Assembly (NCBI RefSeq): GCF_002080415.1
Contig: NZ_CP020474.1
Coordinates: 62,001 to 126,000 of the forward strand
DNA: 64,000 nt
Reading direction: 5' to 3'
Origin: Roseovarius mucosus
Lineage (GTDB): Bacteria > Pseudomonadota > Alphaproteobacteria > Rhodobacterales > Rhodobacteraceae
Shown: one piece after another, positions 27,656 through 35,912 of the stretch
Layout: every line of letters starts with the position of its first letter
Position numbering within the stretch: the first letter of the stretch is position 1
Notes under the pieces: generated by a model
Told to the model about the DNA's origin: nothing
The model's database searches: none
The model's input: only the letters and a program-made list of their open reading frames with translations
Made by a program: the position numbers and the translations under genes

Positions 27656-27666
27656 ATCATCAAGAT
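27650..27666 (+). promoter_or_regulatory. 17-bp palindrome, likely MarR operator
   Basis: ATCTTGAT-C-ATCAAGAT is a perfect inverted repeat with eight-base arms and a one-base centre. Its size and A+T-rich symmetry fit MarR dimer sites. It lies between the membrane protein and the SRPBCC gene and overlaps the promoter of the latter, so it could control both directions. Confidence 0.6.
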
Positions 27667-27689
27667 AAATCAGGTTTTGCGAGGACGCA

Positions 27690-28118
27690 ATGTGGCACTA
27701 CCGTTACGAGGAAGACACGCCCCTGACGTGCGAAGACCTCTGGCCCGTTCTCGCGGATGTCGCCCGCTGGCCCGAGGTGGACCGGAATATCGAGTGTCTG
27801 AAGATCGATGAAGAGCCGGGCCCCGGAGTGACCTTCGTCCTCAAACCGAAAGGCGGCCCGAGACTGAACTTCGTTATCGGCGAATTCGAAGCGCCGTCGC
27901 GTTACGCCGATGTCTGCCGAATGCCGCTTGCGGTCATGCGCACCCGCCACACGCTGATTCCGGACGGGCTCGGGACCAGGATCCGCGTCGATATCGAGAT
28001 CACGGGGCCTCTTGCACCGGTCTGGGGCCGTGTCGTCGGTCGCAGGCACGCGGCCGGACTTCCGGCCCAGACAGCGCGGTTTATCGAGGGCGCTCGGGCG
28101 CGGATCAACCTTGCCTGA
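27690..28118 (+). CDS. SRPBCC-fold (START/polyketide cyclase-like) protein
   Basis: 142 residues. The pattern of an N-terminal strand, two short helices with PVLADVARWPEVDRNI, several beta strands (GVTFVLKPKG, LNFVIGEFEAP, TRHTLIPDG, TRIRVDIEITGPLAPVWGRV) and a long C-terminal helix fits the SRPBCC helix-grip fold that binds hydrophobic ligands. No catalytic role can be assigned. It is the first gene after the MarR-type operator and is followed within a few bases by the alkyltransferase-like gene. Confidence 0.78.
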   Translation: MWHYRYEEDTPLTCEDLWPVLADVARWPEVDRNIECLKIDEEPGPGVTFVLKPKGGPRLNFVIGEFEAPSRYADVCRMPLAVMRTRHTLIPDGLGTRIRVDIEITGPLAPVWGRVVGRRHAAGLPAQTARFIEGARARINLA

Positions 28119-28140
28119 GAGGTCCGTCGCCTACGCCAAC

Positions 28141-28500
28141 ATGAGGCGTGCACTTCTGGGATATGTGGGCGAAATCCCCGTCGGTTCGGTGGTGGAGGTC
28201 GCGACGCTGGCCGAGGCGCTGAACCTGCCTGCTCGCCACGTGGCGCATATCCTGTCGCGGCTTGGCGATGATGAAGCCGAGTTGTTGCCGTGGCACAGGG
28301 TAATCCCGAGAGGTGGCGCGTTCACGAAGGCGCAGATGGGACGCCCGCGCACGATACGCCAGATCGGCCTTCTTCAGGCAGAGGGGGTGCCGTTTGTCGA
28401 CGGCGACCGGCTCGACATGGCGTCCGTCACGTGCTGGCAGCCGCCGGATACCCACCTATCGACGTTCTGGGCCGATCTTGAAGACGATGAGCCCGCCTAG
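28141..28500 (+). CDS. alkyltransferase-like (ATL) protein, MGMT family without the cysteine
   Basis: 119 residues from ATG 28141; TTG 28111 would overlap the end of the SRPBCC gene. The DNA-binding domain of O6-alkylguanine alkyltransferases is present, but the catalytic PCHRV motif reads PWHRVI, with tryptophan in place of the acceptor cysteine. ATL proteins of this type bind alkylated guanine and flag it for nucleotide excision repair instead of repairing it. The following RGGAFTKAQMGRP-like segment differs from the usual GG.LAG.. loop. It lies inside the repeat-bounded block. Confidence 0.85.
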   Translation: MRRALLGYVGEIPVGSVVEVATLAEALNLPARHVAHILSRLGDDEAELLPWHRVIPRGGAFTKAQMGRPRTIRQIGLLQAEGVPFVDGDRLDMASVTCWQPPDTHLSTFWADLEDDEPA

Positions 28501-28828
28501 GCCGACAGGGTGCCTTCACAATGAGGGCGAAAAAGGTGGGATTCACGCCCCTCCCGCTCCGCCACTTGACCCTGAAAAACTCTTCTCCCGATCCGGCTGC
28601 GGCTGGATTTGCGTTGTATTCTAGGGTTATGCGGCTGGAGCCGAGCACTGGCCCTTACGCGAGGAGGCTTGGACGCAGATGCCTCTGAAATCCAACTATG
28701 TCTCATCCCCGGTAAAGACGCGATCCGCAGCTCTACGTGCCCGATGCCTCGTTCAAACAGAGCGATATTTGCCCCCGATCCAAACCCCTATCCAAAATTG
28801 AGGGATTGAACGGCCTGCGTTTCGCGCT
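28501..28828. other. intergenic stretch with the island's right end
   Basis: About 330 bases without a credible gene. It holds the second copy of the 17-bp tRNA repeat and then sequence up to the end of the RTX gene. No terminator with a T-tract or RNA gene was seen. Confidence 0.5.
28549..28565 (+). repeat. 17-bp direct repeat, right copy (putative att site)
   Basis: An exact copy of CCCTCCCGCTCCGCCAC from the tRNA-Ser 3' end, 2,006 bases downstream. No complete tRNA surrounds it, as expected for the far end of an element inserted at the tRNA. Confidence 0.65.
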
Positions 28829-30484
28829 TCACAGGAACTGGAAATCATCCACAGTGAGATCCGCCGCAGCGATCCCTTCAATCAGCACGCGATGGCCGTT
28901 CACGTTGAGTTGCGCACCGGCTGCTGTGTCGAGAATGCCCAAGGCCGCCACAAAGCCAGAAAGCCCCGCGTTGCCGTTGGTGATGTTCGTCTCACCAGTG
29001 TCGGGATTGATGATCCGGATGAAAAGACGGTCGATCCCATCTTGGAAATCAGTGATGACATCGGTCTCGCCCTCGTTGAAGGCGCTGAATACGAATTGAT
29101 CGGCGCCCGCACCCCCTGTCATGCGGTCATTGCCAGCGCCCCCGTTGATCGTGTCAGCGCCGGTGCCCCCGTCGATGGTGTCGTTGCGGCCGCCGCCTGC
29201 AAGGAAGTCGTTGCCAGCACCGCCCTGAATGCTGTCATCTCCCTCGCCGCCTCCGACGCGGTCATTCCCTGCTCCGGCGTCAATCGTGTCGCGTCCGGTG
29301 CCGCCCCCTATGTCGTCAGCCCCGTCTCCACCGCTGATAAGATCATTGCCAAAGCTGCCAGACATGCTGTCATTGCCGTCGCCCCCCTCCAGCGTATCGT
29401 TTCCAGCACCGCCAGCCACCACGTCATTGCCAAGGCCTCCCGATACGACATCGTCGCCAAAACCGGCACCCATGACATCATCCCCAGTAGTGCCAAAGAT
29501 CGTGTCATTGCCCAGACCACCGCCGACACTGTCATTACCTGCGCCGGCATCTACAAAGTCATTCCCATCCGAAGCGGAAATATTATCGTTGCCGCCACCG
29601 GCCTCGATGCTGTCATCGCCATCGCCCCCGGCAATCGTGTCGTTCCCCTCACCCCCACGGAGTGTGTCGTTGCCACCTGATCCCTCTAAGAACCTGTCCG
29701 GTGGAGGTGAATTGGGCTCATCTGGTCCGCCCGTATCCGGGCCTCCGTTGACGGGCAGTTCGGTTGTGGCGACGGACCCTGCCAAAATTCCCGTAAAGAA
29801 ACTGTCGTCAACCAAATAGACGTCCAAATCGAAGTCTGCGAGCAAGCTTGTGCCGATGTCACCAAGCAGACGGCTTTCCGTCAGCACGACAGCATCAACC
29901 ACGCCGGTCTGTAGGGCTTGGTAATGTTCCGCAACCGCGATGCGGATGGGGATCGCGCCGAGGTTGGAGAGGCGTGTCATGACACTGTCATCTACGTCCG
30001 ACTCTACGGCAATCTTCAAGCCTGCAATAGCGCTCGTGTCGCTTAGGGCTCCGTCGCGGGAAAGCAGATAGATCCGTGTGCTCGTGCCACCCTCGGAGTC
30101 TATTGGGGTTTCTTCATTCGTGTTTGGCTCGCCCGTCTCGGTGTTTGGAGGGACCGGCAGCTCGCTGGGGATCAAGACAAAGGCGCCATCGCCTGAGAAG
30201 AATCTGTCGTCAACTCGGAATGCCGCCACGCTGAGTTGGGAAAAATCGATGGGATCGACGCCCAGTAGCAGCTCCTCTGGGACAAGAACGCCGTCAATGC
30301 CGTTTCGTGCAGCCAAAACTGTGGGCAAAGTTTCCGCAGCGACCCGGAACGGCACGGCACCAAAGCCGTCAATCAACGCGTCAACAGTCGCATCAAAGCT
30401 GTCCGGTAGAGCGATATTCGCACCGCTGAGATTGTCGCTTTCGTTTATTCCAAGCTCACGGAGGACGATAAAATAGGTTGTCAT
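28829..30484 (-). CDS. RTX (calcium-binding nonapeptide) protein with duplicated DctP-like N-terminus
   Basis: 551 residues from ATG 30484, which has GGGAG eight bases upstream. Residues 1-110 and about 125-240 are two related units, each shaped like part of a TRAP transporter solute-binding protein. The second contains GLKIAVES and YQALQTGVVDAVV, close to the DctP pattern; the first contains an alternative version (FGAVPFRVAAETLPTVL). A Pro-rich linker follows. Then come 22 uninterrupted GGxGxDxUx repeats at residues 266-463 and a C-terminal segment, FVFSAFNEGETDVITDFQDGIDRLFI, typical of type I secreted proteins. No signal peptide or T1SS genes are visible. The protein is probably exported and calcium-folded; its ligand is unknown. 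Confidence 0.85.
   Translation of the reverse strand: MTTYFIVLRELGINESDNLSGANIALPDSFDATVDALIDGFGAVPFRVAAETLPTVLAARNGIDGVLVPEELLLGVDPIDFSQLSVAAFRVDDRFFSGDGAFVLIPSELPVPPNTETGEPNTNEETPIDSEGGTSTRIYLLSRDGALSDTSAIAGLKIAVESDVDDSVMTRLSNLGAIPIRIAVAEHYQALQTGVVDAVVLTESRLLGDIGTSLLADFDLDVYLVDDSFFTGILAGSVATTELPVNGGPDTGGPDEPNSPPPDRFLEGSGGNDTLRGGEGNDTIAGGDGDDSIEAGGGNDNISASDGNDFVDAGAGNDSVGGGLGNDTIFGTTGDDVMGAGFGDDVVSGGLGNDVVAGGAGNDTLEGGDGNDSMSGSFGNDLISGGDGADDIGGGTGRDTIDAGAGNDRVGGGEGDDSIQGGAGNDFLAGGGRNDTIDGGTGADTINGGAGNDRMTGGAGADQFVFSAFNEGETDVITDFQDGIDRLFIRIINPDTGETNITNGNAGLSGFVAALGILDTAAGAQLNVNGHRVLIEGIAAADLTVDDFQFL
29096..29689 (-). repeat. RTX nonapeptide-coding repeat array (22 units)
   Basis: A run of degenerate 27-bp units within the RTX gene encodes 22 tandem nonapeptides of the GGxGxDxUx type. 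Units differ at third positions, so this is an old array and not a recent expansion. Confidence 0.9.
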
Positions 30485-30760
30485 ATAGGCGCTCCCAAGA
30501 ATGCTTTGTGGGTTAACTACAGAATATTGAACCAAAATTCTAAAATCATAAGGGTGTATGTGTAATGCTGGCGTCACTTTGCGCACGGGTCAAGACCCTT
30601 GGGCACATCGAGTCTAGGTAGGAGGTCCGCCGCGGGCGTTGAAAGCGATGTCGGATGACCAACATCACGTTCAGCGGCAGATCCCTGATCGGATTGCCAC
30701 TGGACTAGCCAATGAGACCTGAGGCTGACCGCCGGAGTACATGTTCTAAAGCGACGTTTG

Positions 30761-31099
30761 CTAGGCAGTCGAGCTCGAGATCTTCATCAGCACAATGCCT
30801 GAAACGATCAACGCCGCCGCAATCAGTCGCGTCGGTGACGCGGACTCTCCCAGGACCAAGACACCCACCGTGAAAGCGCCAATAGCGCCAATCCCAGTCC
30901 AAACAGTATAGGCGGTGCTGAGCGGGAGCGACCGCATCGCGACGGCGAGCAAAGCAAAGCTTGCGATCATGGTTCCAATGGTGATTGCACTGGGTATCAG
31001 CAACGTGAACCCCATGGATTTCTTCATGGAAAAAGCCCAAATGATTTCAAGCAGGCCAGCGAGAACAAGATAGATCCAAGCCAAAGGAGACCCCTTCAT
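30761..31099 (-). CDS. gdx: guanidinium exporter of the SMR family (Gdx type)
   Basis: 112 residues, four transmembrane helices. The central glutamate lies in LVLAGLLEIIWAFSMKKS, followed by the Gdx-type GFTLL; the dual-topology SMR subfamily formerly called SugE exports guanidinium in exchange for protons. ATG 31099 is preferred over 31138, because the longer version would begin inside riboswitch hairpins. A guanidine-II riboswitch immediately upstream gives strong independent support for the substrate. A weak ribosome-binding site fits riboswitch control at translation. Confidence 0.92.
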   Translation of the reverse strand: MKGSPLAWIYLVLAGLLEIIWAFSMKKSMGFTLLIPSAITIGTMIASFALLAVAMRSLPLSTAYTVWTGIGAIGAFTVGVLVLGESASPTRLIAAALIVSGIVLMKISSSTA

Positions 31100-31104
31100 G
31101 TTAA

Positions 31105-31152
31105 GGTCGGGTCGTCCCGAAATGGATGCGTCAGGCACGGGTCGTCCCGCGC
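31105..31152 (-). promoter_or_regulatory. guanidine-II (mini-ykkC) riboswitch
   Basis: On the minus strand two identical 12-base hairpins, CGGGACGACCCG, lie at 31138-31149 and 31108-31119 with an 18-base linker. Each has an ACGA loop, the conserved ACGR loop of the guanidine-II class. The second hairpin ends eight bases before the gdx start, where it can affect ribosome access. The combination of paired ACGR hairpins and an SMR exporter is diagnostic. Confidence 0.93.
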
Positions 31153-31159
31153 GCGATCA

Positions 31160-31188
31160 AAGGTACTAGTGAAGCAAGCGGTGGTCAA
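31160..31188 (-). promoter_or_regulatory. promoter of the gdx riboswitch transcript
   Basis: TTGACC (31183-31188) and TACCTT (31160-31165) on the minus strand are 17 bases apart. The predicted start lies at about 31152, directly before the first riboswitch hairpin. Confidence 0.55.
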
Positions 31189-31343
31189 TGTGCGGATTGA
31201 GACGACATTTTAGTGACCGACAGAGCGGGCCTTATGCCTGCCACTGTCAAAAGGCAGCTTGCCGTCCTCGTGAGGGCGACGCCCCCCCCGGTCATCGAGT
31301 AGAAAAGGAGCGTGAGGCGTAGGCTAGCGCATCGCGCTTGATG

Positions 31344-32852
31344 CTATGGTCGGGTGTGGCCAACCTTCAGTGCGACGAAGGTCGCAGCCCCGTGAAATGC
31401 GCCGGAGAGGGACACCACGACAAGGAACGCTGTGAGCAACCCGCCTGCCGGTCCCACTGCGACCAAAGCGTCGAGGATGGCATCCCGCCACCACCAGATT
31501 GCCAGCGCCGATACCGCACCGGATGCGATCAGGATCGCGCTCGACCGTGCAGATGGGCCTGTGAGGAAACCTCGGGTGCGGCCTGTCTGGAACAAGAGCG
31601 CCGCGTAGAGCGCGATCCCAGCCGATGTTGCGACGGCAAGCCCGGCAGCGCCCAGCCACGGGGTGAGCGCGATCTTGAGTGCGATATTGACCACAGTTGC
31701 TGCAACAAGCAGCCGCAGTGGTGTTCTTGTATCCCCGCGCCCATGGAACCCAGCGACGAGCGAGCGCAGCGCGAGCGCGGGCACCAGACCAAGAGCATAA
31801 GCCGCAAGGATGGCCGCTGACGCCTCGGCTGCGGCCAGATCAAACGCGCCCCGGACGAACAGAATGCGCAAAGCCCAATCGCCCAGTGTCGCCATCATCA
31901 CCGCGACGGGCACGCCCACGGCCAAGCAGATTAGCAGCGCCCGGTCGAGCACGGCGCGCATGCCCATCTCGTCTCCTAGGCCCGCGCGACGCCCGATATC
32001 GGGCAGGATGACGGTGCCGAGTGCAACACCGATCAGGCCGATGGGCAGCTGGTAGAGCCGGTCGGCATAGTAAAGATGCGAGAGCGATCCGCTAGGCAGG
32101 AAGGTGGCGATGATCGTGTCGGCAAAAATCGCCACCTGCAGCGCGCCCGAGGTGAGGATCGCGGGCCCAAGGCGGCGAAACACCAGCCGGGTATCGGGCG
32201 ACAGGCCCAGCCGGGGGCGCGGCAGGGGCAGGCCCGCGCGCCCTGCGGCACCGGCCAATAGGATAACCTGCGCCACGCCCGACACCATGACGCCCCAGGC
32301 GGCGGCATGGGCGGTGCTTGGAAAGTGTTGGGCCATAAGCAATGCGCCGATCATGCACAGGTTGAGAAGGATCGGCGCTGCCGCTGGCGCGGCAAAGTGA
32401 TCGCGCCCATTCAAGAGGGCCGCGAGGAAGGCGACCAGTGACATGCAGAGCAGGTAAGGAAAGGTGATCCGCGTGAGCGTGACGACCAGCGGCCAAGTCT
32501 CGTCGGCGGGTGACAGGCCGGGTGCCAGCACCGCCAGCATCCAGCCGGTCGCCCCAAGCGCCAACGACAACAGCACAAGATTGGCGAGCGTGAGCCAACC
32601 CAAAATCTCCGCGCCAAGGCGCGCGCTGTCGCGACCGCTTGCATCGGCTGCGGCCCATGTCGGCAGGAAGGCGGCGTTGAACGCACCTTCGGCCAGAAGG
32701 GCGCGAAAATGGTTTGGCAGACGAAAGGCCAGCATAAAGGCATCTGCCACCGGCCCTGCACCCAGCGTTGCGGCCAAAACCACGTCGCGCAGGAAGCCAA
32801 GAAGACGGCTGACCAATGTCAGACCCGAGACGGTGCCAAGCTTGCGCAGCAT
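31344..32852 (-). CDS. murJ: lipid II flippase MurJ (MviN)
   Basis: 502 residues from ATG 32852 (the frame continues upstream to 32930 without family resemblance). It begins RKLGTVSGLTLVSRLLGFLRDVV and contains AFRLPNHFRALLAEGAFNAAFLP, the MurJ N-terminal signature. About fourteen helices follow, with the conserved ARG...DTRTP segment (GFHGRGDTRTPLR). MurJ flips peptidoglycan precursor lipid II across the inner membrane. In many Rhodobacteraceae murJ sits next to glnD; here it stands alone between accessory genes, so a second copy elsewhere is possible. Confidence 0.92.
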   Translation of the reverse strand: MLRKLGTVSGLTLVSRLLGFLRDVVLAATLGAGPVADAFMLAFRLPNHFRALLAEGAFNAAFLPTWAAADASGRDSARLGAEILGWLTLANLVLLSLALGATGWMLAVLAPGLSPADETWPLVVTLTRITFPYLLCMSLVAFLAALLNGRDHFAAPAAAPILLNLCMIGALLMAQHFPSTAHAAAWGVMVSGVAQVILLAGAAGRAGLPLPRPRLGLSPDTRLVFRRLGPAILTSGALQVAIFADTIIATFLPSGSLSHLYYADRLYQLPIGLIGVALGTVILPDIGRRAGLGDEMGMRAVLDRALLICLAVGVPVAVMMATLGDWALRILFVRGAFDLAAAEASAAILAAYALGLVPALALRSLVAGFHGRGDTRTPLRLLVAATVVNIALKIALTPWLGAAGLAVATSAGIALYAALLFQTGRTRGFLTGPSARSSAILIASGAVSALAIWWWRDAILDALVAVGPAGGLLTAFLVVVSLSGAFHGAATFVALKVGHTRP

Positions 32853-32985
32853 GGGGTAGGGCGATCCTCTGGAGCCATCGCTTTTTCCCGGTGATCTCGG
32901 GGAGTTTCGGCAGATTGCAATTGAAAACACGAGTTACTTTATCGTTTATTGTTGGAAAATGCCATCGCCTTCGAGAGTATCGCCC

Positions 32986-34761
32986 ATGAGTCTCGACCAG
33001 ATCTTTGTTCTTGCGCTTGTCGCCGTGGTTTTCCTGAGCTTTGTCAAGGAGGTATACCCGCCCGAGGTCACCGCTTTGGCGGCGTCGGCGGCATTGCTGG
33101 CCACGGGAATCATCGAAACACGAGACTTTCTGACGGTGTTCAGCTCGTCAGCGCCGATCACCATTGCGATGATGTTCATCATTTCCGCAGCGCTTGAACG
33201 CACTGGCGTGCTGACCATCGTGGGTGACCTGCTGAAACAACAGGCGCGGGGATCGTTCCTGCGGGCGATGCTCTTGATGATGGTGGGCACCATGGGGGCC
33301 TCGGCCTTTATGAACAACACGCCTGTCGTGATCTTGCTGACGCCGATCATGATCTCGGTCGCGGCCTCGGTGGGCGTGGCCCCCTCGCGTATGCTGATCC
33401 CCTTGTCCTTTGCGGCGATCTTTGGTGGCACGCTGACGCTGGTGGGAACCTCGACCAACATACTTATGAGCGGCGTCGCGCAGGAGGCGGGCCAGCCCTC
33501 GATCACGATGTTCGAGATGACGCTGCCCGGTCTGATATTCGCCGGTGTGGGCATGGCCTATATGATCTTTGCCGGCCGCTTTCTGCTGCCCGACCGTGCG
33601 TCGCTTTCTGGGTTGCTGGGGCAAGAGGGCAAGCGCCGCTTTCTGGCCCGACTGTTGATCCCCAACGGATCGAAATACGTGGGGCGGCGGCTGTCTGATT
33701 TGCCCTTCAACACCGCCGAGACGCGCATCCTCGATGTCGTTCGCGGAGAAGTTTCGATGCGCCGCACGATGCACGACCTCGTGCTCGAGGTTGGTGACCG
33801 GCTGGTCCTCAAAACCGGAACGGGTGAGATTCTCGGGCTTAAGGAAGACGGACAGATCGCGTTTCGGGACCGGGACGACCACGATGTGGAACCCGTCACC
33901 GCCGACCAAACCATCACGATGGAGGCCAGCGTTGGCCCGAACTCGCACCTGCGCGGGCGGCCGATCAAGGATTTGAAGCTGCGCCGCAAATACGGCGTCT
34001 ACCTGATGGCCGTGCATCGGCAGGAACAGAAAATTAGCGAGGAATTGCAGGATCTGCGCCTGCAATTCGCTGACACGCTGCTGCTGGAAGGTCCCCCCGA
34101 GGGGCTTCAACGGATGATGGAGGATGGCGGCATCGTCAACCTGTCAACCCCGACCGAACGCCCGCAGCGACGCTCCAAGGCGCCCATTGCCATTGCGACG
34201 ATCCTTGCCGTGATGGGGCTTGCGGCCTTCGACGTCATGCCCATCGCCGGTCTCGCAGTGATCGGGGCGGTGGTGGTGATGATGACCCGCTGCGTCGATC
34301 CCGAGGAAGCCTTTGAAGCCATCGACTGGCGTATCCTGTTCCTGATTTTCGGGATGCTTGGCCTGTCGATGGGGATGGAGGAAACCGGCACCGCGCGTGT
34401 GATCGTCGAGGCGGTGGTGGGTGCCGTGGGCGGGATTGGCCCGCTCGCCATCCTCGCCGCCGTCTATGTCTTGACCAGCGCGCTGACCGAGATGGTCTCG
34501 AACAACGCGGTCGCTGTGCTGATTGGCCCGATCGTCATTGCCTTGGCCATCGAGTTGGGCTTTGACCCGCGCCCCTTCATCATGGCGGTGATGTTCGCCG
34601 CCTCGGCCAGCTTCGCGACACCTATCGGCTACCAGACCAACACCTTTGTTTATGGTGCCGGGGGCTATAAATTTACCGACTTCATCAAGGTGGGCCTGCC
34701 GCTCAACATCATTTTCGCCGTGGTCGCGGTGCTGATCATCCCGATCTTCTTTCCGTTTTAA
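32986..34761 (+). CDS. SLC13/DASS-type permease with central TrkA-C domains
   Basis: 591 residues from ATG 32986; an in-frame ATG at 32959 is possible. Two membrane halves of the divalent anion:sodium symporter type flank a cytosolic insert at residues 210-380. The first half contains SAFMNNTPVVILLTPI and GTSTNILMSG; the second ends with SNNAVAVLIGPI and SASFATPIGYQTNTFVYG. The insert holds two RCK_C/TrkA-C-like domains (SKYVGRRLSDLPF; SHLRGRPIKDLKLRRKYG). Such proteins transport sulfate, dicarboxylates or citrate. Neighbouring sulfur-gene remnants make sulfate attractive but unproven. Confidence 0.88.
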   Translation: MSLDQIFVLALVAVVFLSFVKEVYPPEVTALAASAALLATGIIETRDFLTVFSSSAPITIAMMFIISAALERTGVLTIVGDLLKQQARGSFLRAMLLMMVGTMGASAFMNNTPVVILLTPIMISVAASVGVAPSRMLIPLSFAAIFGGTLTLVGTSTNILMSGVAQEAGQPSITMFEMTLPGLIFAGVGMAYMIFAGRFLLPDRASLSGLLGQEGKRRFLARLLIPNGSKYVGRRLSDLPFNTAETRILDVVRGEVSMRRTMHDLVLEVGDRLVLKTGTGEILGLKEDGQIAFRDRDDHDVEPVTADQTITMEASVGPNSHLRGRPIKDLKLRRKYGVYLMAVHRQEQKISEELQDLRLQFADTLLLEGPPEGLQRMMEDGGIVNLSTPTERPQRRSKAPIAIATILAVMGLAAFDVMPIAGLAVIGAVVVMMTRCVDPEEAFEAIDWRILFLIFGMLGLSMGMEETGTARVIVEAVVGAVGGIGPLAILAAVYVLTSALTEMVSNNAVAVLIGPIVIALAIELGFDPRPFIMAVMFAASASFATPIGYQTNTFVYGAGGYKFTDFIKVGLPLNIIFAVVAVLIIPIFFPF

Positions 34762-34822
34762 GCGTCAGGCGGCCGTGAAATCACGCGCGAAGTCAGTGGC
34801 GGGTTTGCCGACCTGCTCGATA

Positions 34823-35203
34823 CGGCACATTGCGATAGAGCGCGCCGACGAACTCTGCTGGATCAAGCCCGCTCTGCTCGGCATAGGCCCAAGCGGCAAG
34901 AACAGTCCAGCGCGCGCCACCGGAGGTCTTGAGGGGTTGGGGGGATGACCTATACGCCCTCGACGACAAGGTCGTTCCGGTCTTCGATGCCCTTAGGGTT
35001 CCCGTCGCGCACAAGAAAGAGGATGGTGGACGTCTAGGGCGAGGAATTCTGCGGCAAGCGCGAGTGCCGGCCCGCCGGGAAGAGGCCCGTGCGCTCGGAA
35101 ATCGCATCAATGTCAGCCGAAAGCGCCACTGTGACCACTGTCGCCTTGAGCCCGTCGATCACGGCGCGTGCTTGGGCGTCTGCGCCACCAGCGCTGCCTG
35201 ACA
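34823..35203 (-). pseudogene. remnant of a sulfate ABC transporter substrate-binding protein
   Basis: Reading the minus strand from 35203 gives GSAGGADAQARAVIDGL, then ALSADIDAI, RLPQNSSP and TSTILFLVRDGNPKGIED. A further piece, SGGARWTVLAAWAYA, ends in ALYRNVP. These are consecutive conserved blocks of Sbp/CysP sulfate-binding proteins. Two in-frame TAG codons (35034-35036 and 34950-34952) replace residues that are normally Tyr and Gln. A frameshift near 34935 separates the last block. The N-terminal third and the C-terminal half are missing. The gene is clearly dead. Confidence 0.82.
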
Positions 35204-35292
35204 CCTAAATACGACAGAGTTAATCGTGAGTTGCAAAGGAAGACTCACGCTCTTTTTGTCGTGATTATAGAAGATCATTCTCCTGTGCCGAG

Positions 35293-35742
35293 TTAGGAAA
35301 GCCCAAAGCTTTCCAAGGGCCGTGCATCCCTCTGAAGATCAGCGACAGTGAGCGATTCGATCATCAGGATGTAGGTGGCGTAAAACCCACCGAAGACGGC
35401 GCGCACCCGGCAGGTCTGTTCATCCGTGCAATCTTCGCAGCGCTGGTAAGCTTTGCGCGACAGGCAGGGCAGGGGGGCCATTGGCCCATCAATCAGACGC
35501 AGAACCTCGGCAAGCGATACCCGCCTCGGCTCTTTGATCATCTCGTATCCGCCATTGCGACCTCGGCGACTGCCGATCAGACCGGCGCGCTTGAGATCCA
35601 GCAAGATATGCTCGAGAAAGCGCTTGGGCGCACCCGAGCGAGCCGCGATATCTTCGATGCGCAGGGCTGCGCCTTCACCAGCCTTTTCGTCGGCAAGCAC
35701 CATGAGTGCCTTGAGCGCATATTTGGTCTTATGAGTGATCAT
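35293..35742 (-). CDS. Rrf2 family transcriptional regulator
   Basis: 149 residues from ATG 35742; upstream extension of the frame lacks similarity. The winged helix at the N-terminus (KTKYALKALMVLA; AARSGAPKRFLEHILLDLKRAGLIGSRRG) is typical of Rrf2/IscR/CymR proteins. Four cysteines occur in a cluster, C-x8-C-x2-C-x5-C (CLSRKAYQRCEDC and EQTC), suggesting an iron-sulfur or redox-sensing site. It is adjacent to the dead sulfate-binding-protein gene. It was therefore possibly a cysteine/sulfate regulator that lost its neighbours. Confidence 0.87.
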   Translation of the reverse strand: MITHKTKYALKALMVLADEKAGEGAALRIEDIAARSGAPKRFLEHILLDLKRAGLIGSRRGRNGGYEMIKEPRRVSLAEVLRLIDGPMAPLPCLSRKAYQRCEDCTDEQTCRVRAVFGGFYATYILMIESLTVADLQRDARPLESFGLS

Positions 35743-35912
35743 CGGCTGAATATGGCTCTCAAAACGGCGACTAACAAGGTCAAGATTATCAAGTTTAAAG
35801 TACAAGCGAGCGTGAACATAAAACACGATAAGGAGGATCGACATTGAGAAAAATTGTGGCCTGCTCGCACCGACTCATTTGCTGCGGCCATCTTGGAACA
35901 AAAGCAGGCGCG

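Noticed and set aside
26559..28548. Integrase or transposase in the tRNA-bounded block
   Set aside because: All open frames in the block are accounted for by the four genes named; none shows tyrosine-recombinase or DDE motifs.
28892..29680. 262-residue plus-strand open frame opposite the RTX gene
   Set aside because: It is the antisense of the repetitive, G+C-rich RTX coding region, with low-complexity valine/alanine content and no start signal.
29096..29689. Regular 27-base repeats that could be taken for a CRISPR array
   Set aside because: There are no unique spacers; the units are contiguous, in frame, and encode RTX nonapeptides.
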